Shown piece by piece: positions 1-10,421 of a stretch of 64,000 nucleotides of DNA (the first letter of the stretch is position 1; every line of letters begins with the position of its first letter). Under the pieces are notes generated by a model. That model did not search any database. It was not told the DNA's origin and saw only the letters and a list, made by a program, of their open reading frames with translations. Source of the DNA: Alphaproteobacteria bacterium (lineage in GTDB: Bacteria; Pseudomonadota; Alphaproteobacteria; Reyranellales; Reyranellaceae); assembly GCA_017308235.1 (NCBI GenBank), contig JAFKFL010000026.1, positions 1 to 64,000 of the forward strand. The letters are read 5' to 3'. The position numbers were made by a program, and so were the translations under genes.

Positions 1-551
1 AGACCGGCTTCGTGTTTCAGGAGCCGACGCTGATGCCTTGGGCGACGGCGCTCGCCAATGTCGCCCTGCCGCTGCGGCTCGCGGGCCTGTCTCGGGCCGA
101 GCGCCTGAGCCGCGCGGGCGAGGCGCTGGCGGGTGTCGGACTCGCGGGCTTCGAGCGGAGTTATCCGCGCGAGCTCTCGGGCGGCATGAAGATGCGGGTG
201 TCGATCGCCCGCGCCCTGGTGACGCGGCCGCGGCTCTTGCTGATGGACGAACCGTTCGCCGCGCTCGACGAGATCGCGCGCCACAAGCTCAACATCGATT
301 TGCTGACGCTGTGGCAGCGCGAGCGCTTCACCGTGGTGTTTGTCACCCATTCGGTGTTCGAATCCGTGTTCCTGTCGCAGCGCATTGCGATCATGAGTGC
401 ACGGCCCGGCCGTATCGCAGCGGAATTGGCGATCCCGACACCCTATCCGCGTGACGAGGCGTTCCGCACTTCCGCCGACTATGTCGCCCTTTGCCGCCAG
501 ACGTCACAGCAGCTCGCCGCGGCGATGGCGGTGAAAGCTCGGGCAGCATGA
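1..551 (+). CDS. ABC importer ATP-binding subunit, 5' truncated by window edge
   Basis: This is the C-terminal part of the nucleotide-binding subunit of an ABC importer; the first third, with Walker A, lies left of the window. The reading frame enters at base 3. The 182 visible residues begin at the Q-loop (FVFQEP), followed by the ABC signature LSGGMKMRVSIARAL, the Walker B/D-loop LLLMDEPFAALDE and the switch histidine in FVTHS. Together with the permease that follows, this fits the nitrate/sulfonate/taurine class (SsuB/TauB-like). The stop codon overlaps the start of the permease gene (ATGA), so the two are probably translationally coupled. No substrate-binding protein is in view, so the substrate cannot be named. 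Confidence 0.93.
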   Translation, partial: TGFVFQEPTLMPWATALANVALPLRLAGLSRAERLSRAGEALAGVGLAGFERSYPRELSGGMKMRVSIARALVTRPRLLLMDEPFAALDEIARHKLNIDLLTLWQRERFTVVFVTHSVFESVFLSQRIAIMSARPGRIAAELAIPTPYPRDEAFRTSADYVALCRQTSQQLAAAMAVKARAA

Positions 552-1324
552 GTACCAAGGCGATTGCGCCGCTGGTGCTGGGCGCGTTGATCCTTGGCCT
601 GTGGGAGCAGACGGTGCGGCTGCTTGCGATCCCACCTTATATACTGCCGGGGCCGCTCCTGATCGCCCGGACCCTGGTCGACGACTGGGCGCTGCTGGCG
701 CCGTCGCTCTGGGTCACGCTCGGCATCACGCTGGAAGCGCTTGCCGCGGCGGTCGCGATCGGCGGGCTGCTGGCGATCCTGTTCTCGCTGTCGCGCTGGG
801 TCGAGCTCTCGCTCTTTCCTTACGCCATCATCCTGCAGGTGACGCCGATCGTGGCGATCGCGCCTTTGATCATCATCTGGGCCAACAATGTCGACCTGTC
901 GCTTTTGATCTGTGCCTGGCTCGTGGCGTTCTTCCCGATCCTGTCGAACACCATCCTCGGTCTGCGCTCGGTCGATCGCAATCTCTTGAGTTTGTTCGAG
1001 CTCTACGGCGCCGGGCGCTGGCGCACGCTCCTGCATCTGCGGCTGCCCGCGGCCTTGCCCTACTTCCTGGGCGGCCTGCGCATCTCCGGCGGGCTCGCGC
1101 TGATCGGCGCGGTGGTCGCCGAATTCGTGGCCGGCACCGGCGGCAACGCCTCGGGGCTGGCCTGGCGCATCCTCGAGGCCGGCTATCAACTCAAAGTGCC
1201 GCGCATGTTCGCGGCACTGGTGCTGATCTCGGCGACCGGCATTGCGATCTTCCTCGCCCTCACGCTCCTCTCGCACTTGCTGCTGCGCCGCTGGCACGAA
1301 TCGGCGCTCGCCGCCCGGGAGTAA
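548..1324 (+). CDS. ABC importer permease, SsuC/TauC-like
   Basis: This is a 258-residue integral membrane permease of the BPD_transp_1 family that forms the translocation channel for the ATPase encoded just upstream. About six hydrophobic segments are visible. The cytoplasmic coupling (EAA) loop is ELYGAGRWRTLLHLRLP near residue 165. The ATG is chosen because it overlaps the upstream stop by four bases; an in-frame upstream start would run deep into the ATPase gene. Family knowledge suggests uptake of a sulfonate, nitrate, taurine or pyrimidine-precursor type of solute; the sequence does not decide. A family D repeat begins five bases after the stop. Confidence 0.92.
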   Translation: MSTKAIAPLVLGALILGLWEQTVRLLAIPPYILPGPLLIARTLVDDWALLAPSLWVTLGITLEALAAAVAIGGLLAILFSLSRWVELSLFPYAIILQVTPIVAIAPLIIIWANNVDLSLLICAWLVAFFPILSNTILGLRSVDRNLLSLFELYGAGRWRTLLHLRLPAALPYFLGGLRISGGLALIGAVVAEFVAGTGGNASGLAWRILEAGYQLKVPRMFAALVLISATGIAIFLALTLLSHLLLRRWHESALAARE

Positions 1325-1329
1325 TCATT

Positions 1330-1427
1330 GCTGGGGGCGCGTCACTCCAGTGACGCGATCTTTTCCGGCATCGAAGACGCGCGACTCAAGTGGAGATTAC
1401 TCCGCTGAAGAGTCGCGCGCCCCCAGC
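1330..1427. repeat. Dispersed palindromic repeat, family D, copy 1
   Basis: A 98-base element bounded by GCTGGGGGCGCG and its complement CGCGCGCCCCCAGC. An inner hairpin, CGTCACTCCAGTGACG, sits near the left end. It fills the whole gap between the ABC permease stop and the convergent slipin stop codon, which starts on the next base. A shorter copy with the same arms is at 6647-6720. Confidence 0.85.
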
Positions 1428-2201
1428 CTATTTGCCGTCGCGCGCTGCACCCAACTGCGAGGCCCAAGTCTGCATCATGTCGATCGGGAAGGGGAACACG
1501 ATGGTGGAGCTCCGCTCGCCCGCGATCTCGAACAGCGTCGCGAGGTAGCGTAGCTGCATGGCCTGCGGCACTGGCGCCAGCATCTGCGCCGCCTCCACGA
1601 GCTTCTGCGCCGCCTGCTGTTCGCCCTCGGCATTGATGATCTTGGCGCGGCGGCTGCGCTCGGCCTCGGCCTGGCGGGCGATGGCGCGGATCATGCTGTC
1701 GTCGAGATCGATGCGCTTGATCTCGACGTTGGAGACCTTGATGCCCCACGCGTCGGTCTGCTTGTCGAGCGCGTCCTGAATGTCTGTGTTGAGCTTGTCG
1801 CGCTCGGCCAGCATCTCGTCGAGGTCATGCTTGCCCAGCACGGAGCGCAACGTGGTTTGCGCAAGCTGGCTGGTGGCCTGCATGTAGGCCGCGACCTGGA
1901 TCACTGCGCGTTCGGCATCGACCACGCGGTAGTAGATCACCGCACTCACCTTGACCGAGACGTTGTCGCGCGAGATCACGTCCTGGCTCGGCACCTCGTC
2001 GACCACGATGCGCAGGTCGACGCGCACCATCTGCTGCACGAACGGCACCAGCAGCACCAGGCCCGGCCCCTTGGTGCCGGTGTAGCGTCCCAGCGTGAAA
2101 ACCACGGCGCGCTCGTATTCGCGCAGGATCCGGATCGCCAGGACGGCGATGTAGACGACGAGGATGACGATGACGGCGACAATGCCGGCGGTGATGAACA
2201 T
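1428..2201 (-). CDS. Slipin (stomatin/prohibitin-like SPFH protein)
   Basis: This 257-residue membrane protein has one N-terminal hydrophobic anchor (residues 4-25) and an SPFH/band 7 domain starting near IREYERAVVFTLGRYTG. A helical region follows (roughly 165-215, with AEAERSRRAKIINAEGEQQA) of the kind that assembles slipin oligomers. It lies 36 bases downstream of an NfeD protein gene on the same strand. This nfeD-slipin pairing is widespread; the NfeD protease is known in archaea to cleave its stomatin partner, and the pair is thought to act in membrane quality control. The stop codon abuts a family D repeat. Confidence 0.93.
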   Translation of the reverse strand: MFITAGIVAVIVILVVYIAVLAIRILREYERAVVFTLGRYTGTKGPGLVLLVPFVQQMVRVDLRIVVDEVPSQDVISRDNVSVKVSAVIYYRVVDAERAVIQVAAYMQATSQLAQTTLRSVLGKHDLDEMLAERDKLNTDIQDALDKQTDAWGIKVSNVEIKRIDLDDSMIRAIARQAEAERSRRAKIINAEGEQQAAQKLVEAAQMLAPVPQAMQLRYLATLFEIAGERSSTIVFPFPIDMMQTWASQLGAARDGK

Positions 2202-2237
2202 GTTTTATCCCTTCGCTGTGGGCGCCAAACCGATCCT

Positions 2238-3599
2238 TCACATCGGCTCGACCGTGAGCACGAGGTCCTTGCGGCTGACGACCCGGATACGCGCGCCCGG
2301 CAGTAGCGGTTGGCGCGCATGGGCTTTCCAGATCTCGCCCATGATGCGGATTTTGCCGTTGTCGCCTTGCCATTCCAGGGTCTCGCCCTCAGCGCCGATC
2401 ATGGCTTCGCTGCCGGTGACGACGCGGCGTCGGCGGGAGCGCAGCAGCAGGACGAAGACGAGGGCGAGGAAGGCCGCCGTCACCAGGGTGGCCGCGATCA
2501 CGAGCGAGAGCGAGAGCGCGAAGCCCGGCACATTCGACTGGAACATGATGATCGAGCCGATCGCGAAGGCCGCGATGCCGCCCGCGCCGATCACGCCGAA
2601 CGAACCGATGAAGACCTCGGCCACCATGAGCGCGATCCCGAGCAGCACGAGGCCGGCGCCGGCATAATCGATCGGCAGCATATTGAGCGCGAACAGCGCG
2701 ACCAGGATGCTGATCGTTCCCACCACGCCGGGTAGGACTGCGCCTGGGTTGGAGAGCTCGAAGATCAGGCCATAAGCGCCGAGCAGCATCAGGAGGTAGG
2801 CGACGTTGGGATCGGTGATGATGGTGAGGAGGCGCGTGCGCCAGTCGGGCGCGTCCTTCACGATCTCGAGTCCCGCCGTTGCGAGCGGGCGCGCCTGTCC
2901 AGCGACGATCGCGGTCCGGCCGTCGATCTTGCGCAGAAGGTCGGGCACGTCGTCGGCGATCACGTCGATCACCTTGAGCTTCAGCGCCTCGGACGCGGGC
3001 AGGCTCGCCGCCTCGCGCACGGCCTCGGTGGCCCATTCGGCATTGCGGCCGTGGAGCTGGGCGAGGCCGCGGATGTAGGCCACGGCGTCGCTGATCATCT
3101 TGCGCGTCTCGGTGTCACGCGTTGAGAGAGGAGGGGCGTCGGTCTTGCCCTTGCCGTTGTTGTCCGGAAGTCCCTGTGGGGTCGGCATCGAGGGCGCGCC
3201 GATCTGGATCGGTGTCGCGGCACCGAGATTGGTGCCCGGCGCCATGGCGGCGACGGCGGCGGCATAGGTGATGTAGGTGCCCGCGCTCGCTGCCCGCGCG
3301 CCGCCCGGCGCGACATAGACGACGACCGGCACGGGCGAGGCGATCATCGCCCGGATGATCTCGCGCATGGAGGTGTCGAGGCCGCCTGGCGTGTCCATCC
3401 GCAGCACGATCAGCCCGGTGTCGTCCGGCGTCGCCGCCTCGATCTTGCGCACGACATAGTCGGCCATGCCGGGGCCGATCACGCCGTCGACTTCCAGCAC
3501 CACCGCGCGCCGGACGGCGGCATCGGCGAGCGTCGTCACGACGAACAGCGCGCTGACGATCAGCGCAGCAATACGCAAGGCCTGCTTTCCCGCCCGCAT
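2238..3599 (-). CDS. NfeD-family membrane serine protease (ClpP class)
   Basis: This is a long-form NfeD protein of 453 residues. A signal peptide (about residues 1-27) precedes a ClpP/SppA-like protease domain; the likely nucleophile is the Ser in ARAASAGTYI, with a downstream Lys in TRKMISDAV as candidate general base. Next is a block of four or five membrane segments (about 255-385), and last a soluble OB-fold domain ending VVSRKDLVLTVEPM. A GGAGGAGAA ribosome site stands just before the ATG. It is transcribed towards the slipin gene, its expected partner and substrate. Confidence 0.93.
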   Translation of the reverse strand: MRAGKQALRIAALIVSALFVVTTLADAAVRRAVVLEVDGVIGPGMADYVVRKIEAATPDDTGLIVLRMDTPGGLDTSMREIIRAMIASPVPVVVYVAPGGARAASAGTYITYAAAVAAMAPGTNLGAATPIQIGAPSMPTPQGLPDNNGKGKTDAPPLSTRDTETRKMISDAVAYIRGLAQLHGRNAEWATEAVREAASLPASEALKLKVIDVIADDVPDLLRKIDGRTAIVAGQARPLATAGLEIVKDAPDWRTRLLTIITDPNVAYLLMLLGAYGLIFELSNPGAVLPGVVGTISILVALFALNMLPIDYAGAGLVLLGIALMVAEVFIGSFGVIGAGGIAAFAIGSIIMFQSNVPGFALSLSLVIAATLVTAAFLALVFVLLLRSRRRRVVTGSEAMIGAEGETLEWQGDNGKIRIMGEIWKAHARQPLLPGARIRVVSRKDLVLTVEPM

Positions 3600-3704
3600 G
3601 GAGGTTCTCCTCCGCGGGGATCGGTCGCGACTCGCGACGCGGCGACCGGTCCCTGCGAATCAGGGCGCCATATTACGACTGTGCGGGTTGTCCGTCCGAC
3701 GTAA

Positions 3705-5894
<2,190 letters not shown>

Positions 5895-5972
5895 GGACGC
5901 ATTATATGATGCGCGGCCGCGGCCCCCGCAACGCCGGCTGGGGCCGCTCCTGTCAGTAAATGGCAGGATATG

Positions 5973-6431
5973 TCAGCCGAACGGCGGTGCCGTCGCTCTC
6001 CATTCACGGCCAAGGGCGGCGTAGTCGAAATCTTTCCAGGCGACGACGCGGACGCCCGGAATGACGGCCCAGGGGATCGCGCTTTCCACCCACGTCTGAA
6101 CGATCGGCACCACCCAGCTCGCATCGTCCAGCGTACCGGCTCGGAGGCTGAGATAGTCCGGGGTGGCCACGGCGCGCGACATAACGCGACAGCGACAGTG
6201 GGGGCAAAGCGTATGGTCGATTTCTCGTCCGGACCTCGTCGCGAGCCTCTCGATCTCGACCTCGCCAGTGACGGTGAGATCGGCGGTACGCGCGATAACG
6301 GGAAAGCTGAACACTGAACCCGACCGCTTCTGGCAATCATGGCAGTGACACGCGAAGGCCAGCAGCGGTGCCGCTTCCAGGCTGTAGCGAACGCCGCCAC
6401 AGACGCATCCTCCGCATTGGGGAAGAGTCAC
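5973..6431 (-). CDS. GFA-family (CENP-V/Gfa-like) zinc protein
   Basis: A small protein of the glutathione-dependent formaldehyde-activating (GFA) fold, which binds two structural zinc ions. The cysteine pattern is complete: CGGCVCGGVRY near the N terminus, CHCHDCQKRSGS, then CPHCRCRV. A GTG start is chosen, giving 152 residues, because the family begins close to the first cysteine cluster. An ATG 150 bases upstream would add a basic, low-complexity leader that does not look like family sequence. The physiological reaction of most members is unknown; the name should not be read as proof of formaldehyde metabolism. Confidence 0.85.
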   Translation of the reverse strand: MTLPQCGGCVCGGVRYSLEAAPLLAFACHCHDCQKRSGSVFSFPVIARTADLTVTGEVEIERLATRSGREIDHTLCPHCRCRVMSRAVATPDYLSLRAGTLDDASWVVPIVQTWVESAIPWAVIPGVRVVAWKDFDYAALGREWRATAPPFG

Positions 6432-6646
6432 CAAGATCGCCCGCTGCTTCTTTTTCCTTGAATGGGAGAAGAGGGTCGCGGAACGCAGAGTCGATGTCGA
6501 GCGGATTGTTCTTGTTCGGTCCGATGCCTCCAGGCTTCGGCTGTGCGCTCCCAGCAACGAAATTCTTTGCGGGCGTGGCATGCTTTATATGATGGCCGGA
6601 TCAGGCCGGCGTGGTGCTAGAGGAAGACGCCTCTGGGATCGACGAC

Positions 6647-6720
6647 GCTGGGGGCGCGCCACTCCAGTGGCGCGATTGCGACGATAGGAAGACGCGTGAC
6701 TGGAGTCGCGCGCCCCCAGC
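6647..6720. repeat. Dispersed palindromic repeat, family D, copy 2
   Basis: A 74-base element whose 21-base ends are inverted copies with one mismatch (left end GCTGGGGGCGCGCCACTCCA). A second perfect hairpin, CGCGCCACTCCAGTGGCGCG, lies inside the left arm. The right edge is three bases from the ATG of the TauE gene, so the element forms that gene's entire proximal leader. The rest of the gap back to the GFA gene (6432-6646) shows no gene. Confidence 0.88.
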
Positions 6721-6723
6721 AAG

Positions 6724-7455
6724 ATGCCCGATCTCCTCGCCTCGTCCTTCCTGATCGCCGCTGCGGTTGCCGTTGTTGCCGGCATGGTGCGTGGCTTTGC
6801 GGGCTTTGGTGCGGCCATGTTGATGACGCCGGTGTTCTCGGCGCTCTACGGGCCCGAGATCGGCGTGTCGCTCTGCCTGATGCTCGAGGTGGTCGTCGCC
6901 CTGCCGCTGCTGCCGCGCGCGGTCGAGCATGTCGATTGGCGGCGCATCGGCTTGCTGCTGGTTGCGGCGGCGGTCGGCGTGCCGATCGGCAATCTCACCC
7001 TGACGCAGGTGGCGCCCGAGCCGATGCGCTGGGCGATCTCCGCCATTGTCCTCACGGCCGTGGCGCTACTGGCGAGCGGCTGGCGCTATCACGGCAAGCC
7101 ACAGCCTGCACCGACATTGGTCGCCGGCGTGATCAGCGGATTCCTCAACGGCCTGTCCGGCATGGCCGGACCGCCGATCGCCTTCTACTACCTCGCGGGT
7201 AAGGAGAGCGTCGAACGCGTGCGCGCCAACCTCACGACCTATTTCGTGTTCGTCGATATTGCTGCATTGACCGCATTCGTGGCTCGCGACCTTGTGCGAT
7301 GGGATACCGGCATCACGGGCCTTTGCCTTGCTCCTGCCGTGATTGCGGGCGGTTTGCTGGGCGAGCGGTTATTCCCCCTTGCGAGCGATGGATTTTACCG
7401 TCGTCTTGCACTCGTTCTGCTGGTCGCCGTGGCGATCGGGTCCTTGATCCTGTGA
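6724..7455 (+). CDS. TauE/SafE-family sulfite/sulfonate-type exporter
   Basis: A 243-residue inner-membrane protein with about eight hydrophobic segments and the two-fold repeat of the TauE/SafE (DUF81) family. Each half opens with a glycine-rich motif: GMVRGFAGFGAAMLMTPVF near residue 20, and GVISGFLNGLSGMAGPP near residue 137. Members export sulfite, sulfoacetate or other small organic anions; this substrate is unknown. No good Shine-Dalgarno sequence precedes the ATG, because the leader is the end of a family D repeat. It is followed after 24 bases by djlA on the same strand. Confidence 0.9.
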   Translation: MPDLLASSFLIAAAVAVVAGMVRGFAGFGAAMLMTPVFSALYGPEIGVSLCLMLEVVVALPLLPRAVEHVDWRRIGLLLVAAAVGVPIGNLTLTQVAPEPMRWAISAIVLTAVALLASGWRYHGKPQPAPTLVAGVISGFLNGLSGMAGPPIAFYYLAGKESVERVRANLTTYFVFVDIAALTAFVARDLVRWDTGITGLCLAPAVIAGGLLGERLFPLASDGFYRRLALVLLVAVAIGSLIL

Positions 7456-7479
7456 GCGAGGACGCGTAGCGGTGGCGGC

Positions 7480-8253
7480 ATGAAGATCTGGGGCAAGATC
7501 GTGGGAGGTACGGCGGGCTTCGCATTGGGCGGCCCGATCGCGGCGCTGCTTGGCGTGATGGCAGGCCATGCCGTCGATGAATTCGTGCTGGACGCTCTGT
7601 CGACCGAGACCGTGCCCGCCGAGCGGCGCGATCCCAAGGAACATCCCGGACTGCGTCAGATCGCCTTCACCATTGGCGTGATCGCACTCGGCGCCAAGAT
7701 GGCCAAGGTCGACGGCGAGGTGACGGGCGCGGAGCATGAAGCGTTCCGGTCGTTCTTCCAGGTGCCGCCCGGTGAGGAGCGCAATGTCGAGCGCTTCTTC
7801 GATCTCGCCAAGCGCGATGCTGCAGGCTTCGAACCCTATGCGCGCCAGGTGGCGGCGCTGTTCCCCGATGCGCCGGAGATCCTCGAGAACGTGCTCGAGG
7901 GTCTGTTCGACATCGCACGCGCCGACGGCGGCAGCGTGACGGCGGAAGAGGCCGAATATCTCGCCAAGGTCGCAAGCATCTTTGGCCTGAGCGCCGAACG
8001 CTTCGAACGCGCGCGGGCGGCGGCATTGGGCGATATGGAGTGCGAGCCCTGCGTGATCCTGGGCATCGATCCGCTGGCGACCGACGAGCAGATCCGCGAG
8101 GCGTGGCTGCGCCAGGTGCGCGCCAACCATCCTGACCGCCTGATGGCCCAGGGCTTGCCCGAGGAGGCGATCGCCGTCGCCAACCGCAAGCTTGCGCTGA
8201 TCAATGACGCCTACGACCGCCTGCGCCGCCAGCGCGGCCTGGTGGCGGCTTAA
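7480..8253 (+). CDS. djlA: DjlA-like co-chaperone (TerB-like plus J domain)
   Basis: This is a 257-residue DnaJ-like protein of DjlA architecture. The N terminus, MKIWGKIVGGTAGFALGG, followed by a glycine-rich hydrophobic stretch and GHAVDEF, matches the membrane-anchoring start of DjlA. A helical TerB-like domain (about 60-180, with AKVDGEVTGAEHEAF) follows. A C-terminal J domain begins CVILGIDPLATDEQI and carries the HPD tripeptide (ANHPDRL) needed to stimulate DnaK. In many alphaproteobacteria djlA stands beside an N-acetylmuramoyl-alanine amidase gene. Here that amidase is found only at 12515, after about 4.2 kb of other genes. Confidence 0.9.
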   Translation: MKIWGKIVGGTAGFALGGPIAALLGVMAGHAVDEFVLDALSTETVPAERRDPKEHPGLRQIAFTIGVIALGAKMAKVDGEVTGAEHEAFRSFFQVPPGEERNVERFFDLAKRDAAGFEPYARQVAALFPDAPEILENVLEGLFDIARADGGSVTAEEAEYLAKVASIFGLSAERFERARAAALGDMECEPCVILGIDPLATDEQIREAWLRQVRANHPDRLMAQGLPEEAIAVANRKLALINDAYDRLRRQRGLVAA

Positions 8254-8294
8254 CAGGGCAAGGCGATCGCTGCGGCTTCGCCTCCTCGACCCGG

Positions 8295-8852
8295 ATGGTG
8301 CTGGCCGGCGCCATGGCCGAACTCAAGCGCAAGCATGATACAATGGTGATGGTGAACACGTATGTAGAACCGCAAGTCAGGGTAAAGGATGTGACGACGA
8401 GGGGCGATGCCACGTGCGTCTGGGTGGAATTCTCTCGACCTCCCGATCCGCCACCAATTGCTCCCGGCGCGCTCTATCAAGCGCCAGACCTCAGTCACTG
8501 GGTTTTCGAGGTTCACCGCCTCGTTGCACGCGCCGGCTCCGTTCTGACTTTTGAGACGTACAACACTTCGCTTGCGCCGCCACGCGTCGGGGAGCACTAC
8601 GCCTTCCGGTCTTGGTGGACCAAGCAAGCAGCGGAAGCGGTGCTCGACCGTTCAGCACGGTGGATCGAACGCGTTTACCCGGGAGAACACGAACATGATC
8701 ACTGCCTCCTCACGTACGAGGCTATCTACTCTGGCCAGGTAGGGCGCTTCTCCGTTGAGCATGGCTGGATCACAACCGACGCCCATCGACAGTTCATTGA
8801 GGGCGATCCCTACCGAGTGCGGGCCAGCAATCCCAACTGGAATGAACTGTAG
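8295..8852 (+). CDS. Hypothetical protein, unrecognised
   Basis: An open frame of 185 codons that I do not recognise. The composition is protein-like: no low complexity, several Trp and Tyr, sequences such as HWVFEVHRLVARAGSVLTFETYN and a conserved-looking C-terminal half. The DNA is visibly less GC-rich than its neighbours. No membrane segment or signal peptide is seen. Starts at 8313 or 8343 (MVMVNTYVEPQV) are possible; none has a convincing ribosome site. It converges with another unrecognised low-GC gene 26 bases away, so the two may have arrived together. Confidence 0.6.
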   Translation: MVLAGAMAELKRKHDTMVMVNTYVEPQVRVKDVTTRGDATCVWVEFSRPPDPPPIAPGALYQAPDLSHWVFEVHRLVARAGSVLTFETYNTSLAPPRVGEHYAFRSWWTKQAAEAVLDRSARWIERVYPGEHEHDHCLLTYEAIYSGQVGRFSVEHGWITTDAHRQFIEGDPYRVRASNPNWNEL

Positions 8853-8878
8853 GCGAACTCGGGCGTCAGTAGAGTACT

Positions 8879-9265
8879 TCAATCGCGCCAACTCCGACCG
8901 TCGAGCCCCCACCAGTTCGCAGAGGGTGCGCCTTTCTGAAATGGCAACACGACGCCCGACACAGAAATAAGGCCTCCATCGGGATAGGCCACAAGAATAA
9001 ACTCATCGTGCGAGGATGAAGCCTCCACTTTTGAGACGCCTTCCTTGAGCGTTACTAAGTCGCCTGCGTCGACCTTTGAAATCCGCAGGTAGTACGGGAG
9101 TGAACCACCCCAAAGCGTCTCCGACGTCTTTAGCACTTCTTCAACAATCGACACGTCTATCGCAGACGATGAAGACGGGCTGGTGTTGTCGTACTTTTTC
9201 ACGGTCAATCCGCGAGATCGGACGTAGGCGCAAATCTGTTCGGCTTCTTGGTGGAGGTAGCGCAT
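8879..9265 (-). CDS. Hypothetical protein, unrecognised
   Basis: A 128-residue soluble protein starting MRYLHQEAEQICAYVRSRG; an upstream in-frame start at 9304 would add 13 basic residues. It has mixed charged and hydrophobic residues, a serine run (SPSSSSAIDVS) and a C terminus ending NWWGLDGRSWRD. I cannot assign a family. Codon composition is less GC-biased than the surrounding genes, as for the convergent neighbour. No partner or pathway is suggested by the context. Confidence 0.6.
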   Translation of the reverse strand: MRYLHQEAEQICAYVRSRGLTVKKYDNTSPSSSSAIDVSIVEEVLKTSETLWGGSLPYYLRISKVDAGDLVTLKEGVSKVEASSSHDEFILVAYPDGGLISVSGVVLPFQKGAPSANWWGLDGRSWRD

Positions 9266-9379
9266 GCTGGTAGCAGTCTGTCGCACCTTGCGCCGAGCGC
9301 GCAAGGCGCTGGCTGCGGCTTGTCACGTTTTGTGCCGAACAACCCAGCACTGAAATCCCGCCGCCGCATATCGAACTGA

Positions 9380-9390
9380 GCGCCCCCAGC
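9380..9390. repeat. Half copy of family D repeat end
   Basis: Only the terminal motif GCGCCCCCAGC of the family D element is present; no matching left arm is found within 100 bases upstream. It may be a decayed copy or chance. Confidence 0.4.
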
Positions 9391-9515
9391 CGCTGCCTTA
9401 AGTTCAGATTAGCGCAACTTGGGGTAACAAATCCTTGGGGCAAACCTTTATCGGCGCGCCTCAGCACGCCTGCCATGGACGCGTGCATCGGCGAAAATCG
9501 AATGGCGACTTGGTT

Positions 9516-9669
9516 CCTCACCCTGAGGGCATCGCGAAGCGATGCGTCTCGATTCGCGCGGGGTAGCCCCGCGCTGTTGTGGGAACGAGCACCTTGTTTG
9601 TTGCCATCCTTCGAGACGCGGCCGGAGCCTGCGCCGAGCGCAGCGAGGGGGCCGCTCCTCAGGATGAGG
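9516..9669. repeat. Dispersed palindromic repeat, family B, copy 1
   Basis: An interrupted palindrome of about 154 bases running from CCTCACCCTGAGG to CTCAGGATGAGG. It contains secondary hairpins (GGCATCGCGAAGCGATGCG; GCGCGGGGTAGCCCCGCGC) and the marker string GAACGAGCACCTTGT that is also in the copy at 34252. It lies in a gene-free stretch of about 460 bases (9266-9725); apart from this repeat and the family D half site I see nothing else there. Confidence 0.85.
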
Positions 9670-9725
9670 TAATTCCGCGGAAGAAGAAGGGGAGCGCACG
9701 GCGTTAGCCGTGCGCTTCGTCTCGA

Positions 9726-10313
9726 TTAGGCCAGGCCTTCTTCCTTGAGCGCGCGCTGGACGCCGGCGCGCTCCTCGACGCGCTTGAAGTAGGCGCGCAG
9801 CTTGTCGCTGATGTCGACCTTGTGGTGCTGCGCCCAACGCAGCATCACATAGAGATAGCCGTCGGCGACCGTGAACTCGTCACCGGTCAGGTAGCGATCG
9901 CCCAGCTTGTCGCTCACGTGAGCGAGCTTCTTGGCGCCATTGGCAATGAAGATCTTCCGTCCTTCTTCGGGCAGCGCGGGATTGAAAAGGGCGCCCAAGG
10001 TCTTGTGCAGCTCGGTGTTGATGTACGCCACCCACTCCTGCAGGCGCAGGCGCGGCTTCGAGCCTGCCGGCGGCGCAAGCTTGCCGGCCTTGTCGGCGAT
10101 GTAGCCGAGGATGACGGCGTTCTCCGTCAGCAGGTCCTTGTCCTCCATCTCGAGCGCGGGAACGGCGCCCTTGGCATTGACGGCGTAGTAGTCCTTGCCG
10201 TCGACGGTGTGGGTCTTGAGATCGACCTTGTCGAGCGTGTAGCCGAGGCCGGACTCCGCCAGGGCGATGTGGGGCGCCAGCGAGCAGGCGCCGGGTGTGT
10301 AGTAGAGCTTCAT
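9726..10313 (-). CDS. Glutathione S-transferase, beta-class-like
   Basis: A 195-residue cytosolic GST with the thioredoxin-fold N domain (KLYYTPGACSLAPHIALAE) and a helical C domain (from about residue 85). The Cys in PGACSLAPH sits where bacterial beta-class GSTs keep their catalytic cysteine. The glutathione-site motif VPALEMEDKDLLTENAVI is intact. The second of two adjacent ATGs is preferred because the GGAG is then seven bases away. It is divergent from an HxlR-type regulator whose promoter region carries two palindromes, so an electrophile- or quinone-responsive switch is plausible. Confidence 0.93.
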   Translation of the reverse strand: MKLYYTPGACSLAPHIALAESGLGYTLDKVDLKTHTVDGKDYYAVNAKGAVPALEMEDKDLLTENAVILGYIADKAGKLAPPAGSKPRLRLQEWVAYINTELHKTLGALFNPALPEEGRKIFIANGAKKLAHVSDKLGDRYLTGDEFTVADGYLYVMLRWAQHHKVDISDKLRAYFKRVEERAGVQRALKEEGLA

Positions 10314-10372
10314 CATCGATCTCCATCTGTGCCGCCTGCCCCATGCAGGCCGACCGAGACTGCGAGGTACGA

Positions 10373-10411
10373 ACTTCCTTTTAGGAAGTCAACTCCCTTC
10401 GTATAGGGACT
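10373..10411. promoter_or_regulatory. Two palindromes between GST and HxlR genes, probable operators
   Basis: Palindrome 1 is ACTTCC-TTTTA-GGAAGT (10373-10389, perfect 6-base arms). Palindrome 2 is ACTCCCT-TCGTAT-AGGGACT (10392-10411, one mismatch per arm). Their centres are about 20 bases apart, two helical turns, placing both on one DNA face. HxlR-family proteins commonly bind their own divergent promoter as dimers, so this is the likely site of control for both genes. Confidence 0.6.
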
Positions 10412-10421
10412 TTAAACTTAT

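Noticed and set aside
3605..3650. Inverted repeat CGGTCGC...GCGACCG between uvrB and nfeD as a possible terminator.
   Set aside because: It has no T-run and lies at the ribosome-site side of nfeD; the arms are short for GC-rich DNA.
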